This document shows positions 15,205-23,582 of a stretch of DNA of 64,000 nt, in pieces. The DNA lies in NCBI GenBank assembly GCA_003164095.1, contig PLRX01000065.1, positions 1 to 64,000 of the forward strand. Reading direction: 5' to 3'. The notes beneath the pieces are model-generated. The model had not been told where the DNA came from, ran no database searches, and saw nothing but the letters and a program-made list of their open reading frames with translations. A program made the translations under genes and the position numbers. Each line of letters starts with the position of its first letter. Positions within the stretch are counted from its first letter, which is position 1. This DNA comes from Acidimicrobiaceae bacterium (GTDB lineage: Bacteria > Actinomycetota > Acidimicrobiia > Acidimicrobiales > RAAP-2).

Positions 15205-16599
15205 GTGATCGATACCCCCGTGCTGGAGCGGGTGCTGGCGGAGGCACTGCGCAACGGCGGCGACTTCGCCGAGGTCTTCGCCGAGGACCGCTCCAATTCG
15301 TCGGCCATGCTCGACGACGGGCGGGTCGAGGAACTGTCGTCCGGGCGTGAGCGCGGCGCCGGGATCCGGGTCGTCACCGGCGACACGACCGGGTTCGCGC
15401 ACACCGCCGACCTCAGCGAGCGCGGCCTGCTGCGGGCGGCCGAGGCGGCCTCGGCGGTCGCCCGCAGTGGCGGGGGCTCCCGATCGGCCGACGTGGGGCA
15501 GCTGTCCGGCAGCGGGGTCCCCGGCGACCGGGGTGACCGGCCGGCACCGACCACCGGGACCAAGGCGGACGCGCTCGAGCTGCTCCAGCGTGCCGACGAG
15601 GCCGCCCGTGGCTCGGGCGGCGCCATCAGCCAGGTCCAGGCCGGGTTCGGCACCTCGCGCCGTCGGGTCCTCATCGCCAACTCGGACGGGCTGCTGGCCG
15701 GCGACGAGCAGTCCCGTACCCGTTTCTCGGTGTCGTGCGTGGCCCTGGCCGACACCGGCATGCAGACCGGGTACGAGACGGCGGCCCGCACCCTCGGCTT
15801 CGAACTGTTCAACGAGGTGTCGGTGGAGGAGCTGGCTCGCACGGCGGCCGCCCAGGCCCTCGCCAAGTTGTCGGCCCGCCCGGCGCCGTCGGGCGAGCTT
15901 CCCGTCGTCCTGGCCGGGGGGAGCGGCGGCATCCTCTTCCACGAGGCGTGCGGCCACGGCCTCGAGGCCGACCACATCGTCAAGGACGCATCGGTCTACA
16001 CGGGCAAGGTCGGCCAACTCGTGGCCAGTCCCCTGGTGACCCTGGTGGACGACGGAACCGTGGGCTCCGAATGGGGCACCTTCCAGGTCGACGACGAGGG
16101 TCGCCCCGCCCAGCGCAACGTCCTGATCGAGGACGGCGTCCTGACCGACTACCTGTGGGACTACCTGCGGGCGAGGAAGGAAGGTCGGGTCTCGTCGGGC
16201 AACGGGCGCCGCCAGTCCTACCGGGACCTGCCGATGGTGCGGATGACCAACACCTTCCTCCTGCCGGGTAAGGACGATGCCGAGGAGATCGTGGCCCAGA
16301 CACCTCGGGGCGTCTACGTGGCCAAGCTCGGTGGCGGACAGGTCAACACGACCACCGGTGACTTCGTGTTCGGTACGACGATGGCCTACCTCATCGAGGA
16401 TGGCAAGATCACCGAGCCCCTGCGTGACGCCAACCTCATCGGCAACGGGCCCGAGATCCTCAAGCGCATCGACGCCGTGGGCACCGACTTCTCGATGACG
16501 CCGGGCACCTGCGGCAAGGACGGCCAGAGCGTGCCCGTCGGTTGTGGCCAGGCGACCATGCGCCTGACGGGCGTGACGATCGGAGGGACGGCCGAATGA
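15205..16599 (+). CDS. tldD: TldD metalloprotease subunit
   Basis: A 464-residue peptidase of the TldD/PmbA family. The zinc motif HEACGH (H-E-x3-H, about residues 250-255) in FHEACGHGLEADHIVK marks it as the catalytic subunit. Downstream, GGGQVNTTTGDFVFGTTMAYLIE (split by a short turn) is the conserved C-terminal block. TldD pairs with TldE to degrade unfolded or modified peptides in the cytoplasm and, in some bacteria, to process peptide natural products. The GTG at 15205 has GAGGAGG at 15193-15199. Its stop overlaps the tldE start by 4 bp, as expected for a heterodimer. Confidence 0.93.
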   Translation: MIDTPVLERVLAEALRNGGDFAEVFAEDRSNSSAMLDDGRVEELSSGRERGAGIRVVTGDTTGFAHTADLSERGLLRAAEAASAVARSGGGSRSADVGQLSGSGVPGDRGDRPAPTTGTKADALELLQRADEAARGSGGAISQVQAGFGTSRRRVLIANSDGLLAGDEQSRTRFSVSCVALADTGMQTGYETAARTLGFELFNEVSVEELARTAAAQALAKLSARPAPSGELPVVLAGGSGGILFHEACGHGLEADHIVKDASVYTGKVGQLVASPLVTLVDDGTVGSEWGTFQVDDEGRPAQRNVLIEDGVLTDYLWDYLRARKEGRVSSGNGRRQSYRDLPMVRMTNTFLLPGKDDAEEIVAQTPRGVYVAKLGGGQVNTTTGDFVFGTTMAYLIEDGKITEPLRDANLIGNGPEILKRIDAVGTDFSMTPGTCGKDGQSVPVGCGQATMRLTGVTIGGTAE

Positions 16600-17978
16600 G
16601 CATCGCCACGGAGCGGACGGACGGCGTCACGGAGGACCTGCTGGCCCTGGCCGAGCGGGTGGCTGGGTGGGCGGATGCGGGCGAGGAGGTCGAGGTCTAC
16701 GTGGCCCGCGGCACCGAGACGGAGGTCCGCGCCTACGACGGCCAGGTCGAGTCACTGACCTCGGCCACGTCGGCGGGCATCGGGATCCGGGTGGTCGTCG
16801 ACCACCGGCTGGGCTTCGCCTGGGCCGGGTCGCTCGACGAGTCGGTCCTGGGCGAGACCCTGGCCGAGGCGCGGGACAACGCACGCTTCGTCACCGCCGA
16901 CGAGCACGTGCAGCTGGCCGTGCCCGACGGCGTGGAGGCGGTGCCGGTCGACCTGTGGGACGAGGGCCTGGCCTCGGTGCCGACGGCTCGGAAGGTGGAG
17001 CTGGCCTTGGCGCTCGAGGCCCAGGCCCGTACCGCAGATCCGAGGATCCGCCAGGTGGACGCGGCCGACTACGGCGACGTGGCATTGGAGTCGGCACTGG
17101 TCTCGACGACCGGCATCCGGTCGTCGTCACGCAAGACGTCGGGCTACCTGTCCGTCGGCGTCATCGCCGGCGAGGGCGAAGCCAGCCAGACCGGCGGCGG
17201 CTACAGCGTCGGCCGTGGATTCGACGGCCTCGACCCGGCCCGGGCGTGTGACGACGCCGTCACGCGGGCGGTCCGACTCCTGGGGGCCATCAAGGGCCCG
17301 TCGGGGCGCTCCACCGTGGTCTTCGACCGTCGGATGGCCACCACACTGCTGTCCATCGTGTCCTCGGCGCTCTCGGGCGAGGCCGTGGCCAAGGGCCGTT
17401 CGTTCTTTGCCGGGCGCATCGGCGAGCAGGTCGGGCATCCGGGCCTGACGCTCGTCGATGATCCCACCGACCCCCGGGCGTATGGCGCCGCGGCCTACGA
17501 CGCAGAAGGCCTGGCGTGCCGTCGTAACGTCCTGATCGACTCCGGCGTCCTGCAGGGGTACCTCTACGACACGGTGTCCGGCTCGCGCGCCGGCGTGGCG
17601 TCGACCGGGTCGGCGGTCCGGGGTGGCTTCGCCGGTACGCCCGGTCCCGGCTGTCGGGCCCTCACGCTCGCGCCCGGGCCCGAGGGCTACGACGAGGACG
17701 GCGTGCTGGCGGCCGTGGGGGAGGGGCTCTTCGTCCAGTCCATGACCGGCGTCCACTCGGGGGTGAACCCCATCAGTGGCGACTTCTCGGTCGGGGCCGA
17801 GGGCCTGATGATCCGCGACGGCAAGCTGGCCGAGCCGGTCCGGGAGATCACCGTGGCCTCCACGCTCCAGCGCATGCTGCTCTCACTGGTGGCGGTCGGT
17901 GCCGACGTCGAGTGGCTGCCCAGCGTCGCCGCCGGCCAGACCTTGGCCATCGGCGATATGCAGATCAGCGGTGCCTGA
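16596..17978 (+). CDS. tldE: TldE/PmbA peptidase partner subunit
   Basis: A 460-residue partner of TldD with the same fold but no HExxxH zinc motif, which fits the non-metal-binding subunit. The conserved N-terminal EVRAYDGQVESLTSATSAG and the C-terminal GVNPISGDFSVGAEGLMI blocks are present. The ATG at 16596 overlaps the tldD stop (ATGA), so translation is coupled. It converges on pilO with only 35 bp between the stops. No precursor peptide gene is seen nearby, so there is no direct evidence for a peptide-modification role here. Confidence 0.92.
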   Translation: MSIATERTDGVTEDLLALAERVAGWADAGEEVEVYVARGTETEVRAYDGQVESLTSATSAGIGIRVVVDHRLGFAWAGSLDESVLGETLAEARDNARFVTADEHVQLAVPDGVEAVPVDLWDEGLASVPTARKVELALALEAQARTADPRIRQVDAADYGDVALESALVSTTGIRSSSRKTSGYLSVGVIAGEGEASQTGGGYSVGRGFDGLDPARACDDAVTRAVRLLGAIKGPSGRSTVVFDRRMATTLLSIVSSALSGEAVAKGRSFFAGRIGEQVGHPGLTLVDDPTDPRAYGAAAYDAEGLACRRNVLIDSGVLQGYLYDTVSGSRAGVASTGSAVRGGFAGTPGPGCRALTLAPGPEGYDEDGVLAAVGEGLFVQSMTGVHSGVNPISGDFSVGAEGLMIRDGKLAEPVREITVASTLQRMLLSLVAVGADVEWLPSVAAGQTLAIGDMQISGA

Positions 17979-18013
17979 CGGTCCGGCAGGCCTGAACCTC
18001 GACTGGCCGATCC

Positions 18014-18799
18014 CTACTTGGCGGTGGACTGGGCGGCCGTCGCCTTGGTGCAGGCGGACAGGGCGTTCGGTGTCGACGTGTAGTAGATCGAGCCGGTGAT
18101 CTGGAGGTTGTAGGGCCCGGCCGACGCTGCGGTCGGCGTGCCGCCGACCCACAGCGGGGTGCCTGTCGTGATAGCGGAGCCTGACGAACCCGAGGACGAG
18201 CTGGATGCCGTGGCCGCAGTGCTCGTGCCGGAGGTCGACGCCTGGCCGAAGCTGAGGACGAACTTCTGGATCACGAACAGGCGGGGAAAGCTGTCCAGGC
18301 CGTTGGTGAAGGACGTGATCTGGCCGTAGGTTCCCTGGACGGTCAGCGTCGTGGGCACCGCCGTGACGCCAGGTGTGGAGGCCCCTGCGGCGGAGGGCGT
18401 TGCAGGAGCGGCGACGGATCCGGTGGCGGTTGCTCCGGCCGGGCTGAATCCGCTGAACTGCGCCAGGGAGACACCCGAGCTCCCGGCGAGGCTGTTGAAC
18501 TGGCTCTCGAAGCTCGACTCCTCGGCGTCGACATCGGTCGGCGTCTGCACCGAGGGGATCTGGGTGCTGATCCGGACCAGGTCGGCACAGTTGGACGACA
18601 GCTTCTGCCCCTCGGACTCGAGGGAGGTCAGCTTCGCCTGGAGGGCCGACTCCTGGCCCTGGAGCTGCGTGCTCTGCGTCTGGAGTGACGAGAGCTTTGA
18701 GTTCTGCGGCGAGATCAGCGCGAGCCACAGGATGATGACGACGACCAGTGCGCCAGCGGCGATGATGAGCGGATTGCGGTACTCGCGGAGCTGAATCAT
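18014..18799 (-). CDS. pilO: PilO-like type IV pilus alignment protein
   Basis: A 261-residue inner-membrane protein. One membrane helix (about residues 12-32, PLIIAAGALVVVIILWLALI) follows a short cytoplasmic tail, then a coiled coil rich in Leu/Gln/Ser (about 36-75) and an extracytoplasmic domain. The block from TLTVQGTYGQITSFTNGLDS to FVIQKFVLSFG is the typical PilO ferredoxin-like fold. A Ser/Ala/Thr-rich loop sits near residues 215-235. Its ATG overlaps the PilM-PilN stop by 4 bp. PilO normally pairs with PilN to align the platform. Confidence 0.8.
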   Translation of the reverse strand: MIQLREYRNPLIIAAGALVVVIILWLALISPQNSKLSSLQTQSTQLQGQESALQAKLTSLESEGQKLSSNCADLVRISTQIPSVQTPTDVDAEESSFESQFNSLAGSSGVSLAQFSGFSPAGATATGSVAAPATPSAAGASTPGVTAVPTTLTVQGTYGQITSFTNGLDSFPRLFVIQKFVLSFGQASTSGTSTAATASSSSSGSSGSAITTGTPLWVGGTPTAASAGPYNLQITGSIYYTSTPNALSACTKATAAQSTAK

Positions 18800-20523
18800 T
18801 TGAGGCTCGCATTCTTGCTGAGGCTGGCGGCCGGGGTGACCGAGATGGTGAAGGGGAAGGAGATCGAACCGTCTGCCTCGACGGTCGTCGCTCCCTGCAG
18901 CGGGTTGGCGAAGAGCTGGGACATCGAGATGGCGTTGATCCACGCCTCGGAGATCGAGAGGCTGGGGCCGGGGCCGTTGACCGCCAGGTCGATGGTCCCG
19001 ATGGCCGCCGACTGGGTGCCCGAGGCCGCACCCGCGACAGCGGTGCCTGTGCCGGTCGTGCCCGTGGCCGTGAGCTCGCTCCCGCTGAACGTCAGCACCG
19101 ATGCCTTTGCCGGCGTGATGGTGATGAGGTTGTTCAGCGCCAGCGGCCAGTCGACGGCAGCGTTGAGCACCGAGGCCCTGCGGGCCAGGCCTTTGGTGTA
19201 GGCATCATTGGCCGCAACCACCAGGCTGTACTTCGGAACCTGGGCGTTGAGTGAGGCGATGTTGCTCTGGAGCTGATTCACATTGTTCTGCTCGTTGTGC
19301 ACCTGGAGGAACTTCCAGCCGCCGAACAGCACCAGGAGGACGATGACGGCGACGGAGGCGAGCAGCGTGCGTTCCTGGATCCGCTTGATCCGGGCCTTCT
19401 GCGCGACCTCAGGAGGGAGGAGGTTGAACTTCTTGACTGCCCTGTCGGGCTCCGGCAGGGCGAGGCCGATGGGGGAAGCCAGCACCGGGATCACCAGAGC
19501 GGCCTGCTCCGGGTCCAGGTCGAGTTTGGAGGTGTCGAGTCGATCGAAGGACGATCCGAACGACACGGGGATCCGGACCTTGGCCTCCAGCATCTCGAGC
19601 AGGCCGGTGAGCTCGGAACCCCCGCCCGTCAGGACGATCCGGGAGACGGGCAGCCGGTCGGGCAGCGAGGCGAAGTACTGGATCGAGTTGCGGATCTCCT
19701 CGGTCAGCTCGAGCATGCTCGGCTGGGCGACGCGCTCCGCCGCCGCGATCTGGGCGTTGCCCTCGCCGAAGCGGTACTTCAGCGTCTCGGCGTCGACGAT
19801 CGGGATGTCGAGCGCGGCCGAGATTGCGGCCGTCGTGGCGTTGCCGCCGGACCCGATGGTGCGGACGAACTGCGGGCGGCCCCCCTGGTGCACCACGACG
19901 ACGGTCAGGCCGGCACCGATGGAGACGATCGCCTCCGGCTGTTCGGCAGGTGCGGTCGGTGAGGCCGTATCGGCGGCTGCGGCGGCTGCGGAGCTGGAGC
20001 CGCCGAGGGCCCGGACCAGCGCCGACGAGATGAGGTCGACGCCCTCGACCACGAGGCCGGCACGCTCGACGACGTCGATCACGCCGTTGACGAGGTCGAC
20101 GTGGGCGGCGGCCACGAGCACACGGCGCATGCGGCTGCCTTCGTCATTGGTGTAGTCGGCGAGCACCTGCGAGGACAGCAGGGTCTGCTCCGGCGGGAAG
20201 GGGATGACCTCTTCGGACTGGAATCGGACGGCGCTGTCGATCTCGTCGTCGGGGACGTAGGGGAGGTCGATCTCGCGGGTGATGGCGCGGAGGCCGGCGA
20301 TCCCGACGATCACCGACGACCCGGAGAACTGTCCGTTCTTCCAGAGCTTCTGGATGGCTTCGGTCACCGAGGTGGCATCCCGGATCTCGCCGTCGACCAG
20401 TGAGCCGGGGGGCAGGCCCACCTGGCCATAGGTGAGCAGGACGGGGGTGGACTTGGAGACATCGATCTCGGCGGCGCGGACACCGCTCGTGCCGATGTCG
20501 AGTCCGACGGTCAGGCGTGCCAT
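18796..20523 (-). CDS. PilM-PilN fusion, type IV pilus inner-membrane platform
   Basis: A 575-residue natural fusion. Residues 1 to about 355 are PilM, an actin-like ATPase: GLDIGTSGVRAAEI (phosphate 1), EAIVSIGAGLTVVVV (phosphate 2) and VLTGGGSELTGL (adenosine) are visible. Residues about 360-575 are PilN: the KKFNLLPPEV motif equals the INLLP anchor that PilN uses to dock on PilM, then a membrane helix (about 384-404), a short coiled coil and a periplasmic domain. An Ala/Ser-rich insert lies near 175-195. In most bacteria these are two proteins. The ATG at 20523 has CAGGAG upstream. Confidence 0.88.
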   Translation of the reverse strand: MARLTVGLDIGTSGVRAAEIDVSKSTPVLLTYGQVGLPPGSLVDGEIRDATSVTEAIQKLWKNGQFSGSSVIVGIAGLRAITREIDLPYVPDDEIDSAVRFQSEEVIPFPPEQTLLSSQVLADYTNDEGSRMRRVLVAAAHVDLVNGVIDVVERAGLVVEGVDLISSALVRALGGSSSAAAAAADTASPTAPAEQPEAIVSIGAGLTVVVVHQGGRPQFVRTIGSGGNATTAAISAALDIPIVDAETLKYRFGEGNAQIAAAERVAQPSMLELTEEIRNSIQYFASLPDRLPVSRIVLTGGGSELTGLLEMLEAKVRIPVSFGSSFDRLDTSKLDLDPEQAALVIPVLASPIGLALPEPDRAVKKFNLLPPEVAQKARIKRIQERTLLASVAVIVLLVLFGGWKFLQVHNEQNNVNQLQSNIASLNAQVPKYSLVVAANDAYTKGLARRASVLNAAVDWPLALNNLITITPAKASVLTFSGSELTATGTTGTGTAVAGAASGTQSAAIGTIDLAVNGPGPSLSISEAWINAISMSQLFANPLQGATTVEADGSISFPFTISVTPAASLSKNASLK

Positions 20524-20771
20524 CCAGTTGCTCCTGTCATCTCGTCTCCCAACGGCCGGAGGTCAGTCGATCCGGTGACCGCTTCTGCGGAACGGCGACA
20601 AGGGCAGGTGCACCCGCCGTGTGCCGTCGTGATCGCTCGGTTCATCGGCTCGCTCCGGTCCCTGGTGATACATCAGTGCATTTCATGGCCACGTGGGCCG
20701 TACTGGCACTATCGGAAGGGGGAGGTGCGACCTTGAGCGATCGGTTGCGGGAAGGTTGCCGGCGTACCCGG
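20524..20771. other. Spacer between the pilM-pilN start and the first pilT stop
   Basis: No gene is seen. It must carry the promoter for pilMN-pilO and the end of the pilT transcript. No clear TANNNT box close to the pilM start was found. Confidence 0.3.
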
Positions 20772-21884
20772 TCAGCCGAGCTGGGTGGCGAACGAGCCGG
20801 TCTGCAGGATGCCCTGCCGCTCGAGCATGACCTTGAGGTCGTGGGGGTTGGTGGCCGTCGTCATGGCCTCGGCCAGTGTGATCCGGCCCGTGGAGAGGAG
20901 CGCGGCGAGGGACTGGTCGAAGGTGACCATTCCGTAATAGGCCCCTTCGGCCACGATGCTGTCGATGTCACCCGTCAGCAGCGGGTCGATGATGGCCTGC
21001 TGGATGCGCCCGTTCATGACGAGCACCTCGAGCGCGGGTACACGGCCTTCGCCGTCGGCTGTCGGGATGAGCCGCTGGCAGACGATGCCCTTCAGGGAAC
21101 CGGCGAGGGTGATCCGGATCTGGGTCTGCTGGTGGGGCGGGAAGAAGTCGACGATCCGGTTGATCGTCTCGGTGGCGTTGATGGTGTGGAGTGTGGAGAA
21201 CACGAGGTGGCCGGTCTCGGCCGCGCTGAGGGCTGCGGCCACGGTCTCCTGATCGCGCATCTCGCCGACCAGGATCACATCGGGGTCCTGGCGGAGGACG
21301 ACGCGCATCGCCGAGGAGAACGAGTCGGTGTCGAACCCGACCTCGCGCTGGTCGATGGCGGCCAGGTCGTCCTTGTGCAGTACCTCGACGGGGTCCTCGA
21401 TGGTGACGATGTGACACGCCCGCAGATGGTTGATGTGGTCGATCATGGCGGCCAGCGACGTGGTCTTGCCCGAGCCGGTGGGGCCGGTGACCAGCACCAG
21501 GCCACGCATCTCCTGGGCCAGCTCAGTGACGACCGGTGGGAGGCCGAGCTCCTGGGCCGTCGCGGGGGAGGCCCGGACGCGGCGGATGGCGAGGGCGGTC
21601 GACGACCGCTGGTAATAGGCGTTGACCCTGAAACGCCCCGTGCCCTGGACGCTGTAGGCGTAGTCGGCCTCGTGCTTGGTGCGGAACGTCTCGCGGACCG
21701 TCTCGGTCATCATCGCCTCGGCGATGCGCCGGGTGTCGTCGGAGGTGAAGGCCGGCTCGTCCTCCAGCGTTCGCAGTGCGCCGGCGACGCGTATCCGCGG
21801 GGGTGCGCCGGCCTTGATGTGGAGGTCGGAGCCGTCGAACTCCTCGAGCATCGTCAGCAGCCGATCGAGATCCGCGATGTCCAT
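20772..21884 (-). CDS. PilT-type pilus retraction ATPase, first copy
   Basis: A 370-residue hexameric ATPase of the PilT/GspE family. Walker A GPTGSGKTTS (about 127-136), Asp box HIVTIEDPVEVLH, Walker B DPDVILVGEMRD and the His box LVFSTLHT are intact, so it should hydrolyse ATP. The C-terminal retraction motif of PilT (AIRNLIRE) is replaced by GRIQQAIIDP, which sets it apart from the second copy at 29611-31233 and recalls PilU-like accessory motors. The ATG at 21884 has a TACAGT box 6 nt upstream and no Shine-Dalgarno; a longer frame begins further up but lacks support. Confidence 0.88.
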   Translation of the reverse strand: MDIADLDRLLTMLEEFDGSDLHIKAGAPPRIRVAGALRTLEDEPAFTSDDTRRIAEAMMTETVRETFRTKHEADYAYSVQGTGRFRVNAYYQRSSTALAIRRVRASPATAQELGLPPVVTELAQEMRGLVLVTGPTGSGKTTSLAAMIDHINHLRACHIVTIEDPVEVLHKDDLAAIDQREVGFDTDSFSSAMRVVLRQDPDVILVGEMRDQETVAAALSAAETGHLVFSTLHTINATETINRIVDFFPPHQQTQIRITLAGSLKGIVCQRLIPTADGEGRVPALEVLVMNGRIQQAIIDPLLTGDIDSIVAEGAYYGMVTFDQSLAALLSTGRITLAEAMTTATNPHDLKVMLERQGILQTGSFATQLG

Positions 21885-21890
21885 GGCTCT

Positions 21891-21896
21891 ACTGTA
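21891..21896 (-). promoter_or_regulatory. -10 box TACAGT, leaderless promoter
   Basis: On the minus strand TACAGT, then 6 nt, then the ATG at 21884 of the first pilT. Confidence 0.5.
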
Positions 21897-22025
21897 CAGG
21901 CACCACTCTGTGCGGAACAGGGACCGCGGAGAGTGCTCGCCGCTCCGCTGCACCCGTAGATGCCAGCATGCTCATGCCGTCCACTCCACCTGCGTCCGGC
22001 AGTTGGGCCAGGACGCGCGACTCGC

Positions 22026-22391
22026 TCAGGTCGTCGAGGTCGCGGCCTTGGCCGGCTTGTCCTTCTTCGTCGGCTTGTCGCTCGATCCGGACGACGAGGA
22101 CGAGGAGTCGGAGGACGGCGTCGACGCAGCGGGTGTCGACGAGTCGGACGACGAACCGCCGCCGTCGCCCGATGCCGCCGGGCTGGACTCGGCCGGCCTC
22201 GAGGCGGATCCGCCCGAGCGGCTGTCCGTCTTGTAGAACCCGCTGCCCTTGAACACGATCCCCACGCTGCCGAACACCTTCTTGACCGGCTCACCACAGG
22301 TCGGGCACGCGGTCAGCGGCTCATCATGGAACGACTGGACGATGTCGAAGTTCTTCGCACAGTTGTCACAGCGGTATTCGTAGGTGGGCAC
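22026..22391 (-). CDS. FmdB-type zinc-ribbon protein with Ser-rich tail
   Basis: A 121-residue small protein. Residues 1-45 are an FmdB/CxxC_CXXC_SSSS zinc ribbon: PTYEYRCDNCAKNFDI with C-x2-C and TACPTCGEPVKKVFG with a second C-x2-C. The remainder is a low-complexity tail rich in Ser, Gly and Asp ending in a Lys-rich stretch, typical of actinobacterial members. The role is unknown; a nucleic-acid or regulatory function is often supposed. The GTG at 22391 is set by AAGGAG upstream and by the family's fixed PTYEYRC opening. Confidence 0.8.
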   Translation of the reverse strand: MPTYEYRCDNCAKNFDIVQSFHDEPLTACPTCGEPVKKVFGSVGIVFKGSGFYKTDSRSGGSASRPAESSPAASGDGGGSSSDSSTPAASTPSSDSSSSSSGSSDKPTKKDKPAKAATSTT

Positions 22392-22482
22392 GCGACGTGC
22401 TCCTTCCGGGTCCGGGCCGTCTCTCCAGGCTGGCAGTCTACCCGAGTGAGTGCCAATGCCGACCCCGTCAGACCTGCTCCCG

Positions 22483-22488
22483 TACACT
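22483..22488 (+). promoter_or_regulatory. -10 box TACACT for moaC
   Basis: TACACT lies so that transcription would start near 22495-22497, leaving a leader of about 20 nt that contains the GGGAG Shine-Dalgarno (22505-22509) of moaC. Confidence 0.4.
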
Positions 22489-22515
22489 GGGCGCCGTGAG
22501 AGACGGGAGCGGACA

Positions 22516-23001
22516 GTGACGGACCGGAGCTTGAGCCACCTGGACCCGTTCGGCGGGGCCCGCATGTCGGACGTCTCGCCCAAGGAGGCCACCCTCAGAC
22601 GGGCGCTCGCCCGCTGTCGCGTGGCGATGAAGCCCGAGACCACCGCGCAGGTCGCCAACAACGCCATCACCAAGGGCGACGTGCTCGCCGCGGCACGGGT
22701 GGCCGGTATCCAGGCGGCCAAGCGGACCGCCGACCTGATTCCCATGTGCCACCCGCTGCTGGTGGGCTCCGTCCAGGTCGACTTCACCATCGGCGACGAC
22801 TACGTCGAGGTCGAGGCGAAGGTCGAGACCGTCGACCGGACGGGCGTCGAAATGGAGGCGATGACCGCCTGCGCCATCGCAGCGCTGACCGTCTACGACA
22901 TGTGCAAGACCGCCGACCGCACCATGAGCATCGGACAGCTCATGCTGTGGGAGAAGACCGGCGGCAGCTCGGGTCAGTGGAAGCGGGAGCTCGAGCTGTA
23001 G
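22516..23001 (+). CDS. moaC: Cyclic pyranopterin monophosphate synthase
   Basis: A 161-residue molybdenum-cofactor enzyme that, after MoaA, turns the GTP-derived cyclohydro intermediate into cyclic pyranopterin monophosphate. The family blocks ANNAITKGDVLAAARVAGIQ, RTADLIPMCHPL and YDMCKTADRTM (with the catalytic Asp and Lys) are all present, and the length is normal. The GTG at 22516 is preferred for its GGGAG and for the usual MSHxDPxGxxRMxDVS opening (here LSHLDPFGGARMSDVS). No other moa gene is adjacent. Confidence 0.95.
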   Translation: MTDRSLSHLDPFGGARMSDVSPKEATLRRALARCRVAMKPETTAQVANNAITKGDVLAAARVAGIQAAKRTADLIPMCHPLLVGSVQVDFTIGDDYVEVEAKVETVDRTGVEMEAMTACAIAALTVYDMCKTADRTMSIGQLMLWEKTGGSSGQWKRELEL

Positions 23002-23086
23002 CAGGTCACTGTCGACGACCGACGGTGGTCACACCCGGGACGTCGCCATCCGTGGGCGCGCGACGCACCCCGTCAGGACAGCCGGA

Positions 23087-23383
23087 TCAGCCGCGTACTG
23101 CTGAACGGAGGTCGTGCAACGACAACTCCGAGGTGGCCTCGCCACCGCACTGGGCGCAGTGCTCGACGTGTCGCCAGCTGCGCAGCAGTCGGGTGCCCTC
23201 CGGGTTGAGCAGTACCACGAACGACTCCGAGAGCGGATCGATCTCGATGCCGTAGCAGGGCTGCCACTCGGTGGCCACGGGAGCGCTCGTGCGATGGGCC
23301 GACTTCACGATGCGGCGGAAGCGCGAGTTGTCCCGATCGATGATCCACGTGCTGTGACACGATTCGATGACGATGTCTTCCAC
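23087..23383 (-). CDS. Small conserved-looking hypothetical protein
   Basis: A 98-residue protein that I do not recognise. It begins MEDIVIESCHSTWIID, has a predicted all-beta first half, and contains CAQCGG (C-x2-C) near residue 76, with further Cys at 9 and 43. The GTG at 23383 follows GATACT by 6 nt, close to the leaderless pattern seen elsewhere in the window. Codon use matches its neighbours. It converges on moaC. Confidence 0.5.
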   Translation of the reverse strand: MEDIVIESCHSTWIIDRDNSRFRRIVKSAHRTSAPVATEWQPCYGIEIDPLSESFVVLLNPEGTRLLRSWRHVEHCAQCGGEATSELSLHDLRSAVRG

Positions 23384-23582
23384 GCCGCCAGTATCCCACG
23401 CCGCGATCGCGATGCCGACACGTTTTGATGTCGGTTAGGTGACAGTTGCGGGGTCCTGGAGGACGCAATTCCGGCAGGTGCACACGTGTTGGCAGTCCGC
23501 TGACCAGCGGGAACACGTAGCGCGCCCTGAGTGACGCCGTGACTGCGACAGGTGGTGCGGGCCAGTCTCGGGGGACGCCGTG

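Noticed and set aside
14758-16017. A long minus-strand frame extending the thioesterase to about 419 residues
   Set aside because: Everything beyond 15135 is antisense to tldD and has no family resemblance. The leaderless box at 15142-15147 supports the short start.
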